A stretch of 64,000 nucleotides of DNA from Pseudomonas sp. M30-35 (GCF_002163625.1 NZ_CP020892.1:1240001-1304000); one strand, 5' to 3'; shown: positions 1 through 9,039, counted from the stretch's first letter. Translations and numbers: made by a program. Notes: a model not told the origin generated them from the letters alone.

Positions 1-754
1 TACCGAAGGCATTGGCTGCATTCCACATTGGATTGGCGCGGCTGTATTCGTCACGGGGGTCCAGTGTTGCGGTCAGGGCCAGTAATTGGCTGGCTTCCGC
101 TGCTGTGGCTGTGAAAAAGGTTACGCAATCCAGCGTGCGGCAGGCGGGTACAACACCGGCTGTGGAGATCAAGCCTTTACTGGCCTTGAGACCTATCAGG
201 TTGTTCAGCGCTGCCGGGACGCGCCCTGAACCTGCGGTGTCGGTGCCTAAGGCAAAACTGGCGAGGCCCAATGCGACAGCCAGTGATGAACCTGCGCTGG
301 AACCGCCAGACGGATAATCCGGATGCACGCTGTTGCGGCATTCGCCGTAAGGTGAGCGCGTACCGTTGAGACCGGTGGCAAACTGGTCGAGGTTGGTTTT
401 GCCCATGGGTACAGCACCAAGGGCAATTAACTGTCCAACAATAGTAGCGCTTTGAGTTGGGGTATAGGCGAACGCCGGGCAGGCAGCGGTGGTGGGAATG
501 TCTGCGAGGTCGATATTGTCTTTAATCGCAAATGGCACACCGTACAGCGGCAACTCATCTGGCGAGCGGGAATCCAGCGCGGCAAGATAAGGTTCTTGTT
601 CGGCGTCAGTGAGCAAGTGGATAAACAGATTGAATTCAGGATTGAGCGCAACAGCTTGCTCGCGCAGGGCGGTGATGACTTGGCGCGGCGATAGTGTCTG
701 GCTTGCATAGGCATTGCGTAAGGCGCTGAGGCGTAAATCAAATTGATGTTTCAT
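1..754 (-). CDS. atzF: Allophanate hydrolase, N-terminal part (cut by window edge)
   Basis: Only the first 251 codons are in the window; the frame is open to base 1. Translation starts MKHQFDLRLSALRNAYAS and shows the amidase-signature fold: a catalytic lysine in the segment YGVPFAIKDNID and the serine-rich nucleophile loop SGGSSAGSS. Full-length family members are about 600 residues with a C-terminal domain that is not visible here. The enzyme hydrolyses allophanate to ammonia and CO2. It is the last gene of the operon, 64 bp after the carboxylase, and completes the guanidine (or urea) carboxylation route. The ATG at 754 is the only good start near the family N-terminus, and its SD is weak. 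The family call is secure; the full length cannot be judged. Confidence 0.9.
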   Translation of the reverse strand, partial: MKHQFDLRLSALRNAYASQTLSPRQVITALREQAVALNPEFNLFIHLLTDAEQEPYLAALDSRSPDELPLYGVPFAIKDNIDLADIPTTAACPAFAYTPTQSATIVGQLIALGAVPMGKTNLDQFATGLNGTRSPYGECRNSVHPDYPSGGSSAGSSLAVALGLASFALGTDTAGSGRVPAALNNLIGLKASKGLISTAGVVPACRTLDCVTFFTATAAEASQLLALTATLDPRDEYSRANPMWNAANAFG

Positions 755-818
755 TGTCAGGGTTCCCATGCTGAGTGAACCCGCCAGTTGCCGGTTGCGG
801 CCGTTGGCGGCTCGATGA

Positions 819-3800
819 TTACTGTTCGAGCACAGCAACTCGCTGGCCTGCTCGAATCGCAGACCCCGGCTGTACGCTGATGCTTTTGATGATGCCGTCG
901 TGTGGGGCGAATAATGGGATCTCCATCTTCATCGACTCGAGAATCACCAGCACATCACCGGCATTGACGCGGCTGCCTTCGCTGACCTGAACCTGCCAAA
1001 GATTGCCGGCGATATGGCTTTCGATAGCGTGCTGTCCCGCACTTAAAGGCGCATCTTCGAGTGGTTCGGGGGGCGTCTCTTCGCTGTCAAAATGTGCTTG
1101 GCCGCTATCGATCCAGCGTTGGCGCTCGGCGTCAAAGGCGTTGCGTTGCTGGCTGCGAAATGCAGCGATCTCGTCGGCTTCGGTGATCAGGAATTGTTGG
1201 TAGTCAGCCAGTGATAATTGGCTGTGTTCTATGCGCAAATCAAAGCGCCCGAGTGGGAAGTCGCGGCGGATTTGCAGAAGCTCTTCAGGGCTTACTGGGT
1301 AGAAGCGAATCTGGTCGAAAAATCTTAGCAACCAGGGTTTACCGGCAAATGCGGCAACCTCGCGATAGCGATTCCACATCTGCAATGTGCGCCCTACAAA
1401 CTGATACCCCCCGGGACCTTCCATGCCATATACGCACATATAGGCGCCGCCAATGCCCACTGAATTTTCTGCGGTCCAGGTGCGTGCCGGGTTGTACTTG
1501 GTGGTGACTAATCGGTGGCGAGGGTCGAGTGGTGTGGCAACCGGTGCGCCGAGATAAACATCGCCAAGGCCCATTACCAGATAGCTGGCTTCAAATACCG
1601 TGCGGTACACCTCATTAAGATTTTCGAGGTCATTGATGCGGCGAATGAACTCCAGATTACTTGGGCACCAAGGCGCATCTTTACGCACAGTGGTCATGTA
1701 TTTTTCGATTGCCAGTTGGCAGGCCGGGTCATCCCAGGACAACGGCAAATGAACAATGCGCGAAGGCACCGTGAGGTTTTGGCTGGCGCAAACGGAGTCC
1801 CATTCACCGGCGACAATCGCCAGCAAAGAATCCAGGCTCAACGTCTCTGGCTGATAGTGCACCTGCAGCGAGCGAATGCCGGGCGTCAGGTCGATTACAC
1901 CCTCCAGCGCTTTATTCTCCAGTGCCTGCATCAGTGCATGGGCTCTGAATCGCAGGACCAGATCCAGTTCAGGTGCACCGATCTCCAGCAGCAAGTGGGT
2001 ATCCCCGGAAAGCCGTGCAACCAGACGAGTGTCGTCCTGACCAAGGTCGAGTACGACCGGAGAGACCAGTGAGGCGGGGCGGGTCGGCGTTTCCCCGTTG
2101 TTCAAGGACGCGGCGTAGGTTTGCGCATTCAATGCGTCGAGTTCGCTAAGGCGCGACTGCGCCAATGCCCGAGCGGTGTTGATATCGACGGCAGTGAAGC
2201 GAACCTTGTCGCCAGCCTTGAGCTGACCAAGCTGCCACAGGTCGGCTTCAATAATGGTCACCGGGCAAACAAAGCCTCCCAGGCTTGGGCCGTCAGGACC
2301 GAGAATTACCGGCATGTCGCCCGTGAAGTCGACCGCGCCTACGGCGTAGGGATTGTCGTGAATATTCGATGGATGCAAACCGGCTTCACCGCCGCTGTCA
2401 CGCACCCATTGCGGTTTCGGACCGATCAGGCGCACACCGGTGCGGCTGGAGTTGAAGTGAACCTCCCAGGCGGTGCTAAAAAAGCTGTTGATGTAGTTTT
2501 CGCTGAAATATTCCGGTGCGCCGTGTGGTCCGTAAATTACACGTAGTTCACGTATGGCGGGCAGCTCACTGCACAGGGCCGCGGGCAAGCTTTCGCCGCT
2601 GTTGTGCTGGGTCAGTTTGGCCAGGTGTAATACATCTCCCGCACGTAATGCCCGGCCGCCATGGCCCCCGAACTGGCCGAGGGTGAAGGTACTTTTACTG
2701 CCCAGATAATCAGGTACTTCAATACCACCACGCAGGCATAGGTAACTACGTGCGCCAGTGCCACTGATGCTGCCAATGCTCAAGATACTGCCAGCGTTGA
2801 TTTTTATTGCCGTGTTCAGTGGCTGATCAATACCGTCAAGTTGTAAGACGATGACCGCGCCGGTAACGGCAATCACCGCGTCAGTGTTAAAGCGCAGGCT
2901 CGGCCCGCTCATGGTGATTTCCAGTGCGGCTGTACCCTGTGGATTACCCAGGAGACGATTGCCTAGACGCAGTGCACGATCATCCATTGGTCCTGATGGC
3001 GGTACCCCAACAGCCCAGTAACCGAGGCGGCCAGGATAATCCTGCACGCTGGTTTGCGTGCCCGCACTGAGCACCTCAATGGTTTCAGCCTGGTAGTGCA
3101 AGCCTTCGAGGCAGCGCGTCCATGGTTGACCATCGACAAACGGGGCGTAGGCGAGAATTTGGCGCAGATAGTTGCGGTTATTCTCTACCCCATACAACGT
3201 GGTTTCGCTTAGCGCACCCGCTAACTTCATACGTGCGGTTTCGCGGTCGGTTGCCCAGCAAATCACCTTGGCGATCATGGGGTCGAAATAGGCTGGAATT
3301 TCACAGCCTGCTTCAACCCAGGTGTCTATGCGCAGTGCTTTGCCATCAGCTTGGGGGAAGTTAACAGTTGTCAGCAATCCGGGGCTTGGCTGAAAGTCGC
3401 GCCCCGGGTCTTCGGCATAGACCCGAGCCTGCATGGCATGGCCGCTTGGCTTAAGCTGCGCTTGCAGTTGTGCGAGCGGCGCCAGTTCACCAGCGGCTAA
3501 CTCGATCATCCAGCTTACCAGGTCGACACCCCACACTTGCTCGGTAACGCCGTGCTCAACTTGCAGTCGGGTGTTTACTTCGAGGAAGTAGAAACGCTCG
3601 GCGTGGCTATCGTAGACAAACTCCACAGTGCCGGCACTGCGGTAATTAATTGCTTTCGCCAGTTTGATGGCCGCCGCGCAAAGCTCGTCTTCCATCCCGT
3701 CCGGCAAGTTTGGCGCCGGGGTTTCTTCGATGACTTTCTGGTTGCGCCGCTGCACCGAGCAATCACGTACGCCGAGGGCGAGCACTTCACCGAGACCGTC

Positions 3801-4442
3801 GCCGAAGATTTGCACTTCAAGATGGCGTGCATGCTCAATGTACTTTTCGATAAATACACCGGCGTCGCTGAAGTTGTTCTGGCCGAGACGCTTGACGGTT
3901 TCAAAGGCGTCCGCAAGCTCCTCGGCATTACGGCAAACGCGCATGCCAATGCCGCCGCCACCGGCTGTACTTTTCAGCATCACCGGATAACCGACGCTTT
4001 CGCCAGCGCTTAGTGCCACTTCGATATTTTCCAGCAGCTCGGTGCCTTCAAGCATTGGCACGCCTTGCGCTTTGGCCAGGGCACGGGCGGTGTGTTTGAG
4101 GCCGAAGATGCGTAGCTGCTCAGGCGTTGGCCCAACAAAAGCGATACCGGCTGCCTCGCAAGCTTCAGCAAATGCAGCGTTTTCCGAGAGGAAACCATAA
4201 CCCGGGTGAACCGCCGTAGCTCCGGATTCGCGTGCAGTGGCAAGGATTTTCTGCACCTGCAAGTACGTGTCGGCGGCGGGGCCATCGCCGAGGCTGAATG
4301 CCTCATTCGCTTGTTGAATATGCAGACTGGCGGCGTCGGCTTCGGCGTACACCGCAACCCCTTGAACACCGAGGCTGCGCAAGGTACGCAGGATGCGGCA
4401 AGCAATTGCGCCACGGTTGGCGATTAGTAGTTTGTTGAACAT
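819..4442 (-). CDS. Biotin-dependent urea/guanidine carboxylase
   Basis: 1207 residues, the full length of bacterial urea carboxylases. An N-terminal biotin carboxylase (about 1-450) has the ATP-grasp glycine loop GGGGIGMR and the EVNTRLQVEHGVTE segment. Next come KipA-like (about 460-760, from TSVQDYPGRLGYW) and KipI-like (about 840-1100) carboxyltransferase halves, then a biotinyl domain with biotin-lysine K1172 in ESMKM. Family members use ATP and bicarbonate to carboxylate urea or guanidine. Because a guanidine-I riboswitch heads this operon and two DUF1989 genes lie in it, I infer guanidine carboxylase. Automatic annotation would say urea carboxylase. Sequence alone, without an alignment of substrate-pocket residues, does not settle the substrate. 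Confidence 0.93.
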   Translation of the reverse strand: MFNKLLIANRGAIACRILRTLRSLGVQGVAVYAEADAASLHIQQANEAFSLGDGPAADTYLQVQKILATARESGATAVHPGYGFLSENAAFAEACEAAGIAFVGPTPEQLRIFGLKHTARALAKAQGVPMLEGTELLENIEVALSAGESVGYPVMLKSTAGGGGIGMRVCRNAEELADAFETVKRLGQNNFSDAGVFIEKYIEHARHLEVQIFGDGLGEVLALGVRDCSVQRRNQKVIEETPAPNLPDGMEDELCAAAIKLAKAINYRSAGTVEFVYDSHAERFYFLEVNTRLQVEHGVTEQVWGVDLVSWMIELAAGELAPLAQLQAQLKPSGHAMQARVYAEDPGRDFQPSPGLLTTVNFPQADGKALRIDTWVEAGCEIPAYFDPMIAKVICWATDRETARMKLAGALSETTLYGVENNRNYLRQILAYAPFVDGQPWTRCLEGLHYQAETIEVLSAGTQTSVQDYPGRLGYWAVGVPPSGPMDDRALRLGNRLLGNPQGTAALEITMSGPSLRFNTDAVIAVTGAVIVLQLDGIDQPLNTAIKINAGSILSIGSISGTGARSYLCLRGGIEVPDYLGSKSTFTLGQFGGHGGRALRAGDVLHLAKLTQHNSGESLPAALCSELPAIRELRVIYGPHGAPEYFSENYINSFFSTAWEVHFNSSRTGVRLIGPKPQWVRDSGGEAGLHPSNIHDNPYAVGAVDFTGDMPVILGPDGPSLGGFVCPVTIIEADLWQLGQLKAGDKVRFTAVDINTARALAQSRLSELDALNAQTYAASLNNGETPTRPASLVSPVVLDLGQDDTRLVARLSGDTHLLLEIGAPELDLVLRFRAHALMQALENKALEGVIDLTPGIRSLQVHYQPETLSLDSLLAIVAGEWDSVCASQNLTVPSRIVHLPLSWDDPACQLAIEKYMTTVRKDAPWCPSNLEFIRRINDLENLNEVYRTVFEASYLVMGLGDVYLGAPVATPLDPRHRLVTTKYNPARTWTAENSVGIGGAYMCVYGMEGPGGYQFVGRTLQMWNRYREVAAFAGKPWLLRFFDQIRFYPVSPEELLQIRRDFPLGRFDLRIEHSQLSLADYQQFLITEADEIAAFRSQQRNAFDAERQRWIDSGQAHFDSEETPPEPLEDAPLSAGQHAIESHIAGNLWQVQVSEGSRVNAGDVLVILESMKMEIPLFAPHDGIIKSISVQPGSAIRAGQRVAVLEQ

Positions 4443-4642
4443 CTATTACGTCCTTCGAAAGGGCAGCAGGTCGTCCCGCTGTGGGTGAGCTGCGCCACGG
4501 TCGTCCGTGGCTGAGTGTCTGCTGTAAACCTATTCGCCGCGCTAGTCCGGCTTTGTCGTCGAAGGTTTTTCAGGGGGGTGTAAGCATTGCCCTGAACGAC
4601 TTTGGCAAAGGGTAAACAACCATAGGCGTAGGCGAGCCTTGA
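4443..4642 (-). other. 200-bp spacer before the carboxylase gene, with hairpins
   Basis: This is the longest gap inside the operon and no gene is visible in it. It holds a perfect 7-bp hairpin (GCCACGG/CCGTGGC at 4494-4511, loop tcgt). Near 4567-4596 there is a second inverted repeat built on TTCAGGG/CCCTGAA. Neither is followed by a U-run on the minus strand. These structures could set mRNA processing or partial attenuation between the deiminase genes and the carboxylase; that is inference. Confidence 0.4.
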
Positions 4643-5293
4643 TCAGTTCCATATCAATATCTCGGCAGGTGTTGGGTTGTAGGCATTGCATGGGTTGTTG
4701 AGTTGCGGGCAGTTGGAGATCAATACGATGATGTCCATCTCTGCGCGCAACTCGACATACTTGCCGGCTGCGGAAATACCGTCTTCAAAGGTCAAGCCAC
4801 CTTGTGGTGTGACCGGCACGTTCATGAAGAAGTTGATGTTGGCGCTGATGTCGGCTTTATTCAGACGTCCGTCGTGCAGGCAAGCGCGCAGGAAGTTGTC
4901 GCGGCAGCTGTGCATGTAGCGTTTGTCGAGGGCGTAACGCACGGTGTTGCTTTCTTGTGCGCAAGCGCCGCCGAGGGTGTCGTGACGGCCGCAGGTGTCG
5001 GCCGTGATGGTCAGCATTGGCTGACCTAGGTTGGAGTACAACACGGTGCCGGTGGTCAAGTAGACGCGGTTCTGTTTGCGTAGCGTGCGCTGCACGTCAT
5101 AACGCTCACGCGGATTGCGCGCGCTGTAGAACAAGGTATCGACCGCTTGATTACCTTCCAGGTCGAGCAAACGCAGAGTTTGTCCGGCTTTGACTTCAGT
5201 CATAAACGGCTCGCCAGCGCCAATTTGTGCACGGAAGACGGCCGCCTCGGGATGATTGTCGCTGTGTATCAGACTGTTTGGATATTCAGACAT
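4643..5293 (-). CDS. DUF1989 protein, probable carboxyguanidine deiminase subunit (CgdB-like)
   Basis: 216 residues of the DUF1989 / urea-carboxylase-associated family. The conserved TADTCGRHDTLGG segment matches the family cysteine-histidine motif and recurs in the upstream paralogue. It starts 10 bp after the paralogue ends, so the two are probably co-translated. In characterised Pseudomonas guanidine operons, two DUF1989 proteins together deiminate carboxyguanidine to allophanate, linking the carboxylase to allophanate hydrolase. Which of the two here equals CgdA or CgdB was assigned by gene order and length, not by alignment. The older name is urea carboxylase-associated protein. Confidence 0.85.
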   Translation of the reverse strand: MSEYPNSLIHSDNHPEAAVFRAQIGAGEPFMTEVKAGQTLRLLDLEGNQAVDTLFYSARNPRERYDVQRTLRKQNRVYLTTGTVLYSNLGQPMLTITADTCGRHDTLGGACAQESNTVRYALDKRYMHSCRDNFLRACLHDGRLNKADISANINFFMNVPVTPQGGLTFEDGISAAGKYVELRAEMDIIVLISNCPQLNNPCNAYNPTPAEILIWN

Positions 5294-5303
5294 GGGCCGC
5301 TCC

Positions 5304-6032
5304 TCAGATGTAAAGACGTTCAGTGTTGTGGAAGGCGCGTGCGTTTTCTTCGCGCGAGGTGCGGCACAGCACGCTGATACCGTCGCTTTCGACCTTGTGC
5401 CAGCTCAGCTGTAACGGCTTCGGTGCGTAGTTCGGGTTAGGGTCCATCGGGTGTTGCAGTGCGGTGAGCGCCACTAAAGTGTCCATCGGCGCATAGAGCT
5501 CGATGTAATCGCCCGCTTGCGAATTGTCCGGTTCAAAGTGGAAGCAGCCATCGCTGTCGACCTCAACCCGGCTGAACAGGTTGAGACACATCAGCAGGTC
5601 TTGCAGGTTGAGATTCCACTTACCCATCTCAACCAATAAGTTGTCTACGCCATTGCGATAAAAGCTGTTGCGCAAGGTTTGGTAGCTGCCTTCACCGTAT
5701 TTCTCGGCCACTTCCTGAGCATTTAGCACACCGCCAAAACTGTCGTGCCAGCCGCAGGTGTCGGCGGTGATGGCAGCCAGCACCCGGCCCATATCCGAGT
5801 ACAGGCAATGGCCGCTAGTGAGCTTGGCGGTGTGTTGGCCTTTGAGCGAGTCCGGCAAGCTCAAGCGTTCGCTTTTCTCATTGGCATTGAGCAGAATCAG
5901 GCTGGCATTGGCATTGCCTTCAAGGTCGGTGATCCGCAGTAATTGGCCACGCTTGAGGACAAAGGAAGTGTGTCCGCCACCGGGAATAAGTTCTTCGTAG
6001 AGGGACGGTCGAAAGGTTAATGAGGCAGTCAT
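5304..6032 (-). CDS. DUF1989 protein, probable carboxyguanidine deiminase subunit (CgdA-like)
   Basis: 242 residues from the ATG at 6032, chosen because AAGGAG lies 6 nt upstream and the protein then begins MTASLTFRPSLYEEL like its relatives. A longer in-frame extension reaches 6170 but runs into the ATPase gene. The family motif TADTCGWHDSFGG is present, paralogous to the following gene. The protein probably forms a complex with its neighbour to deiminate carboxyguanidine in the cytoplasm. It lies 10 bp after the ABC ATPase gene, so import and catabolism share a transcript. Confidence 0.85.
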   Translation of the reverse strand: MTASLTFRPSLYEELIPGGGHTSFVLKRGQLLRITDLEGNANASLILLNANEKSERLSLPDSLKGQHTAKLTSGHCLYSDMGRVLAAITADTCGWHDSFGGVLNAQEVAEKYGEGSYQTLRNSFYRNGVDNLLVEMGKWNLNLQDLLMCLNLFSRVEVDSDGCFHFEPDNSQAGDYIELYAPMDTLVALTALQHPMDPNPNYAPKPLQLSWHKVESDGISVLCRTSREENARAFHNTERLYI

Positions 6033-6042
6033 CAAAAACTCC

Positions 6043-6852
6043 TTAGACAGCAGGTTGCAGGCTGGCTGCAACGTGCGCAGGTAGCTCATCGAACGCTGCG
6101 CGGTTGGCGCGGCGTTCGTGGTTAAGTGGAATGTCGTAGGTAATACGTGCGCCAAAGGCATTCGGTGCATGCGGGTCTATGCGGGTTTTGTCGAACACCA
6201 GCAGGCGTGTGCCCAGGCTGAAACCTTCCGAGAGGTCATGGGTGACCATGAATACGGTGAGTTTGATCTCGTTCCACAACTCCAGCAGCAGGCCGTGCAT
6301 GTCTTTGCGGATGCCGGGGTCTAGCGCGCCGAAGGGTTCATCGAGCAGCAATATTCGCGGTTTCATGATCAAGGCTTGAGCAATCGCCAAGCGTTGTTGC
6401 ATGCCGCCTGAGAGCTGGCTTGGGTATTTGTCCAGCGCATGGCCCAAACCAACCTTGGTCAGCAACTCGGCAGCTTGTTCACGTGCTTCGCGCTTGGCAT
6501 TGCCAAATAGGCGCCCGAGCACGGGGGATTGCAACAACTCCAGACCGATCGCTACGTTGTCCAGCACGCTAAGGTGCGCAAACACCGAGTAGCGTTGAAA
6601 GACCACGCCGCGGCTTGCATCCGGTTCGCCTGCCAAGGGCTTGCCTGCGAGCAGGATTTGTCCTTTGCTCGGCCGTTCTTGGCCGAGCAGTAAGCGCAGG
6701 AAAGTTGATTTGCCGCAGCCTGATGCTCCGACTAAAGTGCAGAACTCACCTTCGCTGATCGACAGGTCAAGTCGCTCAAGCACGACTTGGTCGGCGTATT
6801 GCTGCCAGACGTTATTCACTTCAATAAAGCTGTTCTGGTTGGCCTGGGTCAT
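6043..6852 (-). CDS. ABC transporter ATPase (NitT/TauT type), guanidine operon
   Basis: 269 residues from the ATG at 6852 (SD AAGGAG, and a 4-bp ATGA overlap with the permease gene). It carries Walker A GASGCGKST, the signature LSGGMQQRLAIAQ, Walker B ILLLDEPFGALD and the switch histidine in VTHDLSEG. This is the nitrate/sulfonate/taurine-type importer subfamily. The operon position points to guanidine or a related compound as cargo, but the ATPase itself does not reveal the substrate. A longer in-frame reading to 7050 lies inside the permease gene and is not used. Confidence 0.92.
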   Translation of the reverse strand: MTQANQNSFIEVNNVWQQYADQVVLERLDLSISEGEFCTLVGASGCGKSTFLRLLLGQERPSKGQILLAGKPLAGEPDASRGVVFQRYSVFAHLSVLDNVAIGLELLQSPVLGRLFGNAKREAREQAAELLTKVGLGHALDKYPSQLSGGMQQRLAIAQALIMKPRILLLDEPFGALDPGIRKDMHGLLLELWNEIKLTVFMVTHDLSEGFSLGTRLLVFDKTRIDPHAPNAFGARITYDIPLNHERRANRAAFDELPAHVAASLQPAV

Positions 6853-7664
6853 GCTTTGGCTCCTTCGTACCACGGGAATGCCAAGCGCGCGATCTGGCGA
6901 AGACCCAGGTCCATCAACCATGCAAGGAGAGTGATCCAGATGACATACGGCACGATCACATCCATGGCTAGATAACGGCGTACCAGAAATATTCGATAAC
7001 CTAGCCCGTCGGTGCTGGCGATGGCTTCGGCGGCGATCAGAAACAGCCACGCAGAGCCAAGAACCAAGCGCAACGCAATCAACAGGCGTGGCAGCAAATG
7101 CGGCAAGACTACGCGCAGCATCAACGTCCAGGTATTGGCGCCGAGGGTTTGGGCCTTGATCAGTAGTTCAGTTGGAATTTCTCGGGCACGTTGTTCAAGG
7201 TCGCGGGCCAGTACCGGGGTGATGCCAATGACGATCAGCATCACTTTGGATAGCTCGCCTAAACCAAAGACGATGAATAAAATCGGCAGAATCGCCAGTG
7301 GAGGCACCATCGACAGCACCGTGAACAGCGGCGACAACGGTGCGCTGAACAACGGTAGAGTACCGGCGGCAATCCCCAGGCACAGGCCAACCACCGCGGC
7401 GATGCCGAGGCCCATGCCTAAGCGCTTCAAGCTCGATAAGGTATCTTGCCAGAACAGGTAATTGCCGCTGCGTTTGTCTTCGGTAAAAGCTAGGCGATCA
7501 ACCGCCGCGGCCATCTGCGTGGCGCTGGGCAGTAACTTGTCGTTTGGGTTTTCCGCCAGGCGATTGGCCGAGCCGACAAAGTAGGCGAACAGCAGTAGCG
7601 CGAAAGGCAATAGCACCAGCATCAATCGACCGGTTCTGTCTGGGTGACGGTTGATTAAGCGCAT
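6849..7664 (-). CDS. ABC transporter permease (NitT/TauT type), guanidine operon
   Basis: 271 residues with an N-terminal membrane helix (about 14-32) and several further hydrophobic segments. The cytoplasmic EAA-type loop lies around ITPVLARDLEQRAREIPTEL to AQTLGANTW, where it docks the ATPase. It belongs to the SsuC/TauC-like family. The start ATG at 7664 keeps the family N-terminus. It overlaps the ATPase gene by 4 bp and follows the binding-protein gene by 72 bp. It presumably forms the inner-membrane channel for guanidine uptake; the substrate is inferred from context. Confidence 0.9.
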   Translation of the reverse strand: MRLINRHPDRTGRLMLVLLPFALLLFAYFVGSANRLAENPNDKLLPSATQMAAAVDRLAFTEDKRSGNYLFWQDTLSSLKRLGMGLGIAAVVGLCLGIAAGTLPLFSAPLSPLFTVLSMVPPLAILPILFIVFGLGELSKVMLIVIGITPVLARDLEQRAREIPTELLIKAQTLGANTWTLMLRVVLPHLLPRLLIALRLVLGSAWLFLIAAEAIASTDGLGYRIFLVRRYLAMDVIVPYVIWITLLAWLMDLGLRQIARLAFPWYEGAKA

Positions 7665-7695
7665 TAAGTCATCCCGTATAAGGTGATGCGTCTGC

Positions 7696-7720
7696 GGCTC
7701 GGCAAGCTAGAGTCCGAGCC
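7696..7720 (-). other. Hairpin between binding-protein and permease genes
   Basis: A perfect 7-bp stem GGCTCGG/CCGAGCC with an 11-nt loop lies in the 72-bp gap just after the binding-protein stop codon. There is no U-run, so it looks like an mRNA-stabilising or partial-termination structure. Such hairpins often allow more binding protein than permease to be made; that role is inferred. Confidence 0.4.
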
Positions 7721-7736
7721 ACAGTTGCGATTGCTG

Positions 7737-8804
7737 TTACAGGCTGTTGTCTGCCGCCATTTGCATAAAGCTTGGGTCAAAGCGCAGCTTGATATTGTTC
7801 TTGTCACCGGTGCTAACGCCCTTGGCGAAGCTCATACCGACTGCTTCGGCAGATTGCGCACCTTCACCGAGCAAGCCATGGCTGAACGAGAACTCAGCCA
7901 CTTTGCTCATGGTCGCTGGCAGCTTCGGGCTATTGGCGAAGGCCACTGCGTCGCTGGCGTTGTAGAACATTTTGGTTGCAGCAAGCTGTGATTCGTAACC
8001 GGCCAAGTCCGTGCCAGAGGCTTTAGCCATGCTTTCGCGTGCGGCTTTGCCTTCGGTGGTATCGGCGCTCATGGTGGCCATCACTTCATACCAAGCGCCG
8101 GTCAGTGCTTTGCCGAAGTTAGGGTTGTCTTTCAGGGTGTCGCTGTTGACCACCATCAAATCGATGATCTCGCCTGGAATCTTGCTTGAGTCAAAGACTT
8201 TGGTGACATTGGGCGTGGCTTCAATTTCAGCCAGCAGAGGGTTCCAGGTGGTGACGGCTTTTACGTCATCGGTCTGGAAGGCTGCCACCATATCGGCGTC
8301 TGAAGTGTTGACCACTTTGAGGTCTTTCTCGCTGAGATCGGCGCGTTCTAGGCCGCGTGCCAGCAAGTAGTGCGAAACTGACAATTCAACCAGATTGACC
8401 GGCATGCCTTTGAGGTCCGCCAAGGTTTTGTTGGCGCCCTTGATCACCACACCATCGTTGCCGTTGGAAAAGTCGCCGATGACCAATGCTGTGGTGTCAA
8501 CGCCACCTGCCGCAGGAATGGTAAGTGCGTCCATGTTGGTCATGGTGCAGCCGTCAAACTGGCCAGCGGTGTACTGGTTGATGGATTCGACGTAATCGTT
8601 GATCTGCACCACATCAATATTGATGTCGTATTTCTTCGCCCACTTGTCGACGATGCCCTGTGCCTTGGCATATTCCCAAGGCATCCAGCCAGCGTAAATG
8701 GTCCAGCACACACTGAAGTTGTCTTTCTGAGCGGCGGGAGCATTGATGCTGATCGCGACAGCTAAACCAGCAGCCATTAGGGAGAACAGACGGGGTGTAC
8801 GCAT
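7737..8804 (-). CDS. ABC transporter substrate-binding protein, guanidine operon
   Basis: 355 residues from the ATG at 8804, which has GGAGG 5 nt upstream and opens a clear Sec signal peptide (MRTPRLFSLMAAGLAVAIS, cleavage near APAAQ). A longer in-frame reading would start inside the riboswitch and is rejected. The mature protein has the NMT1/ThiY-SsuA type fold (CWTIYAGWMPWEYAKAQGI). It is periplasmic and hands its ligand to the permease encoded next. First gene of the operon, directly behind the guanidine-I riboswitch, so guanidine is the likeliest ligand. Taurine, sulfonate or thiamine-precursor-like ligands are the alternatives for this fold. Confidence 0.9.
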   Translation of the reverse strand: MRTPRLFSLMAAGLAVAISINAPAAQKDNFSVCWTIYAGWMPWEYAKAQGIVDKWAKKYDINIDVVQINDYVESINQYTAGQFDGCTMTNMDALTIPAAGGVDTTALVIGDFSNGNDGVVIKGANKTLADLKGMPVNLVELSVSHYLLARGLERADLSEKDLKVVNTSDADMVAAFQTDDVKAVTTWNPLLAEIEATPNVTKVFDSSKIPGEIIDLMVVNSDTLKDNPNFGKALTGAWYEVMATMSADTTEGKAARESMAKASGTDLAGYESQLAATKMFYNASDAVAFANSPKLPATMSKVAEFSFSHGLLGEGAQSAEAVGMSFAKGVSTGDKNNIKLRFDPSFMQMAADNSL

Positions 8805-8868
8805 GTGGAACCTCCAGTTCGAAATTGGGCGGGCAGGAGTTCGCGGCGGATCCTCAAATGAGGCGCGT

Positions 8869-8966
8869 TCTCCCGGGCTTTTATCCCGCCGTGTAACCTC
8901 ACTGGAGGTCGCCAACTCTCGGACCAGCCACTCATCGAACTATCGGTGAGCCGGAACCCTAGTCAG
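8869..8966 (-). promoter_or_regulatory. Guanidine-I (ykkC) riboswitch
   Basis: Read on the minus strand, the leader contains in order the conserved ykkC blocks CTAGGGTTCCG, CTGGTCCGAGAG, ACACGGCGGGA and TAAAAGCCCGGGAGA, with the expected paired segments between them. These are the hallmark segments of the guanidine-I class. It ends 64 nt before the binding-protein start codon, and no strong U-tract follows. Control could therefore be at translation or through a non-classical terminator. Guanidine binding is expected to turn the operon on. The call rests on motif order and identity; a covariance-model scan was not possible. Confidence 0.95.
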
Positions 8967-9039
8967 CCATTTGCAAATTGTCAGCCGCGTCCCCGTTGCG
9001 CATCTCGCTACCGGGGTTGTCCTGCTTCAAGTTAGTTAA

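Noticed and set aside
1515..4013. Plus-strand frames of 185, 141 and 158 codons inside the carboxylase gene
   Set aside because: Antisense to a complete 1207-residue multidomain enzyme; no motifs.
1..4442. Urea as the dedicated substrate of the carboxylase operon
   Set aside because: The guanidine-I riboswitch and paired DUF1989 genes favour guanidine; urea remains possible as a secondary substrate.
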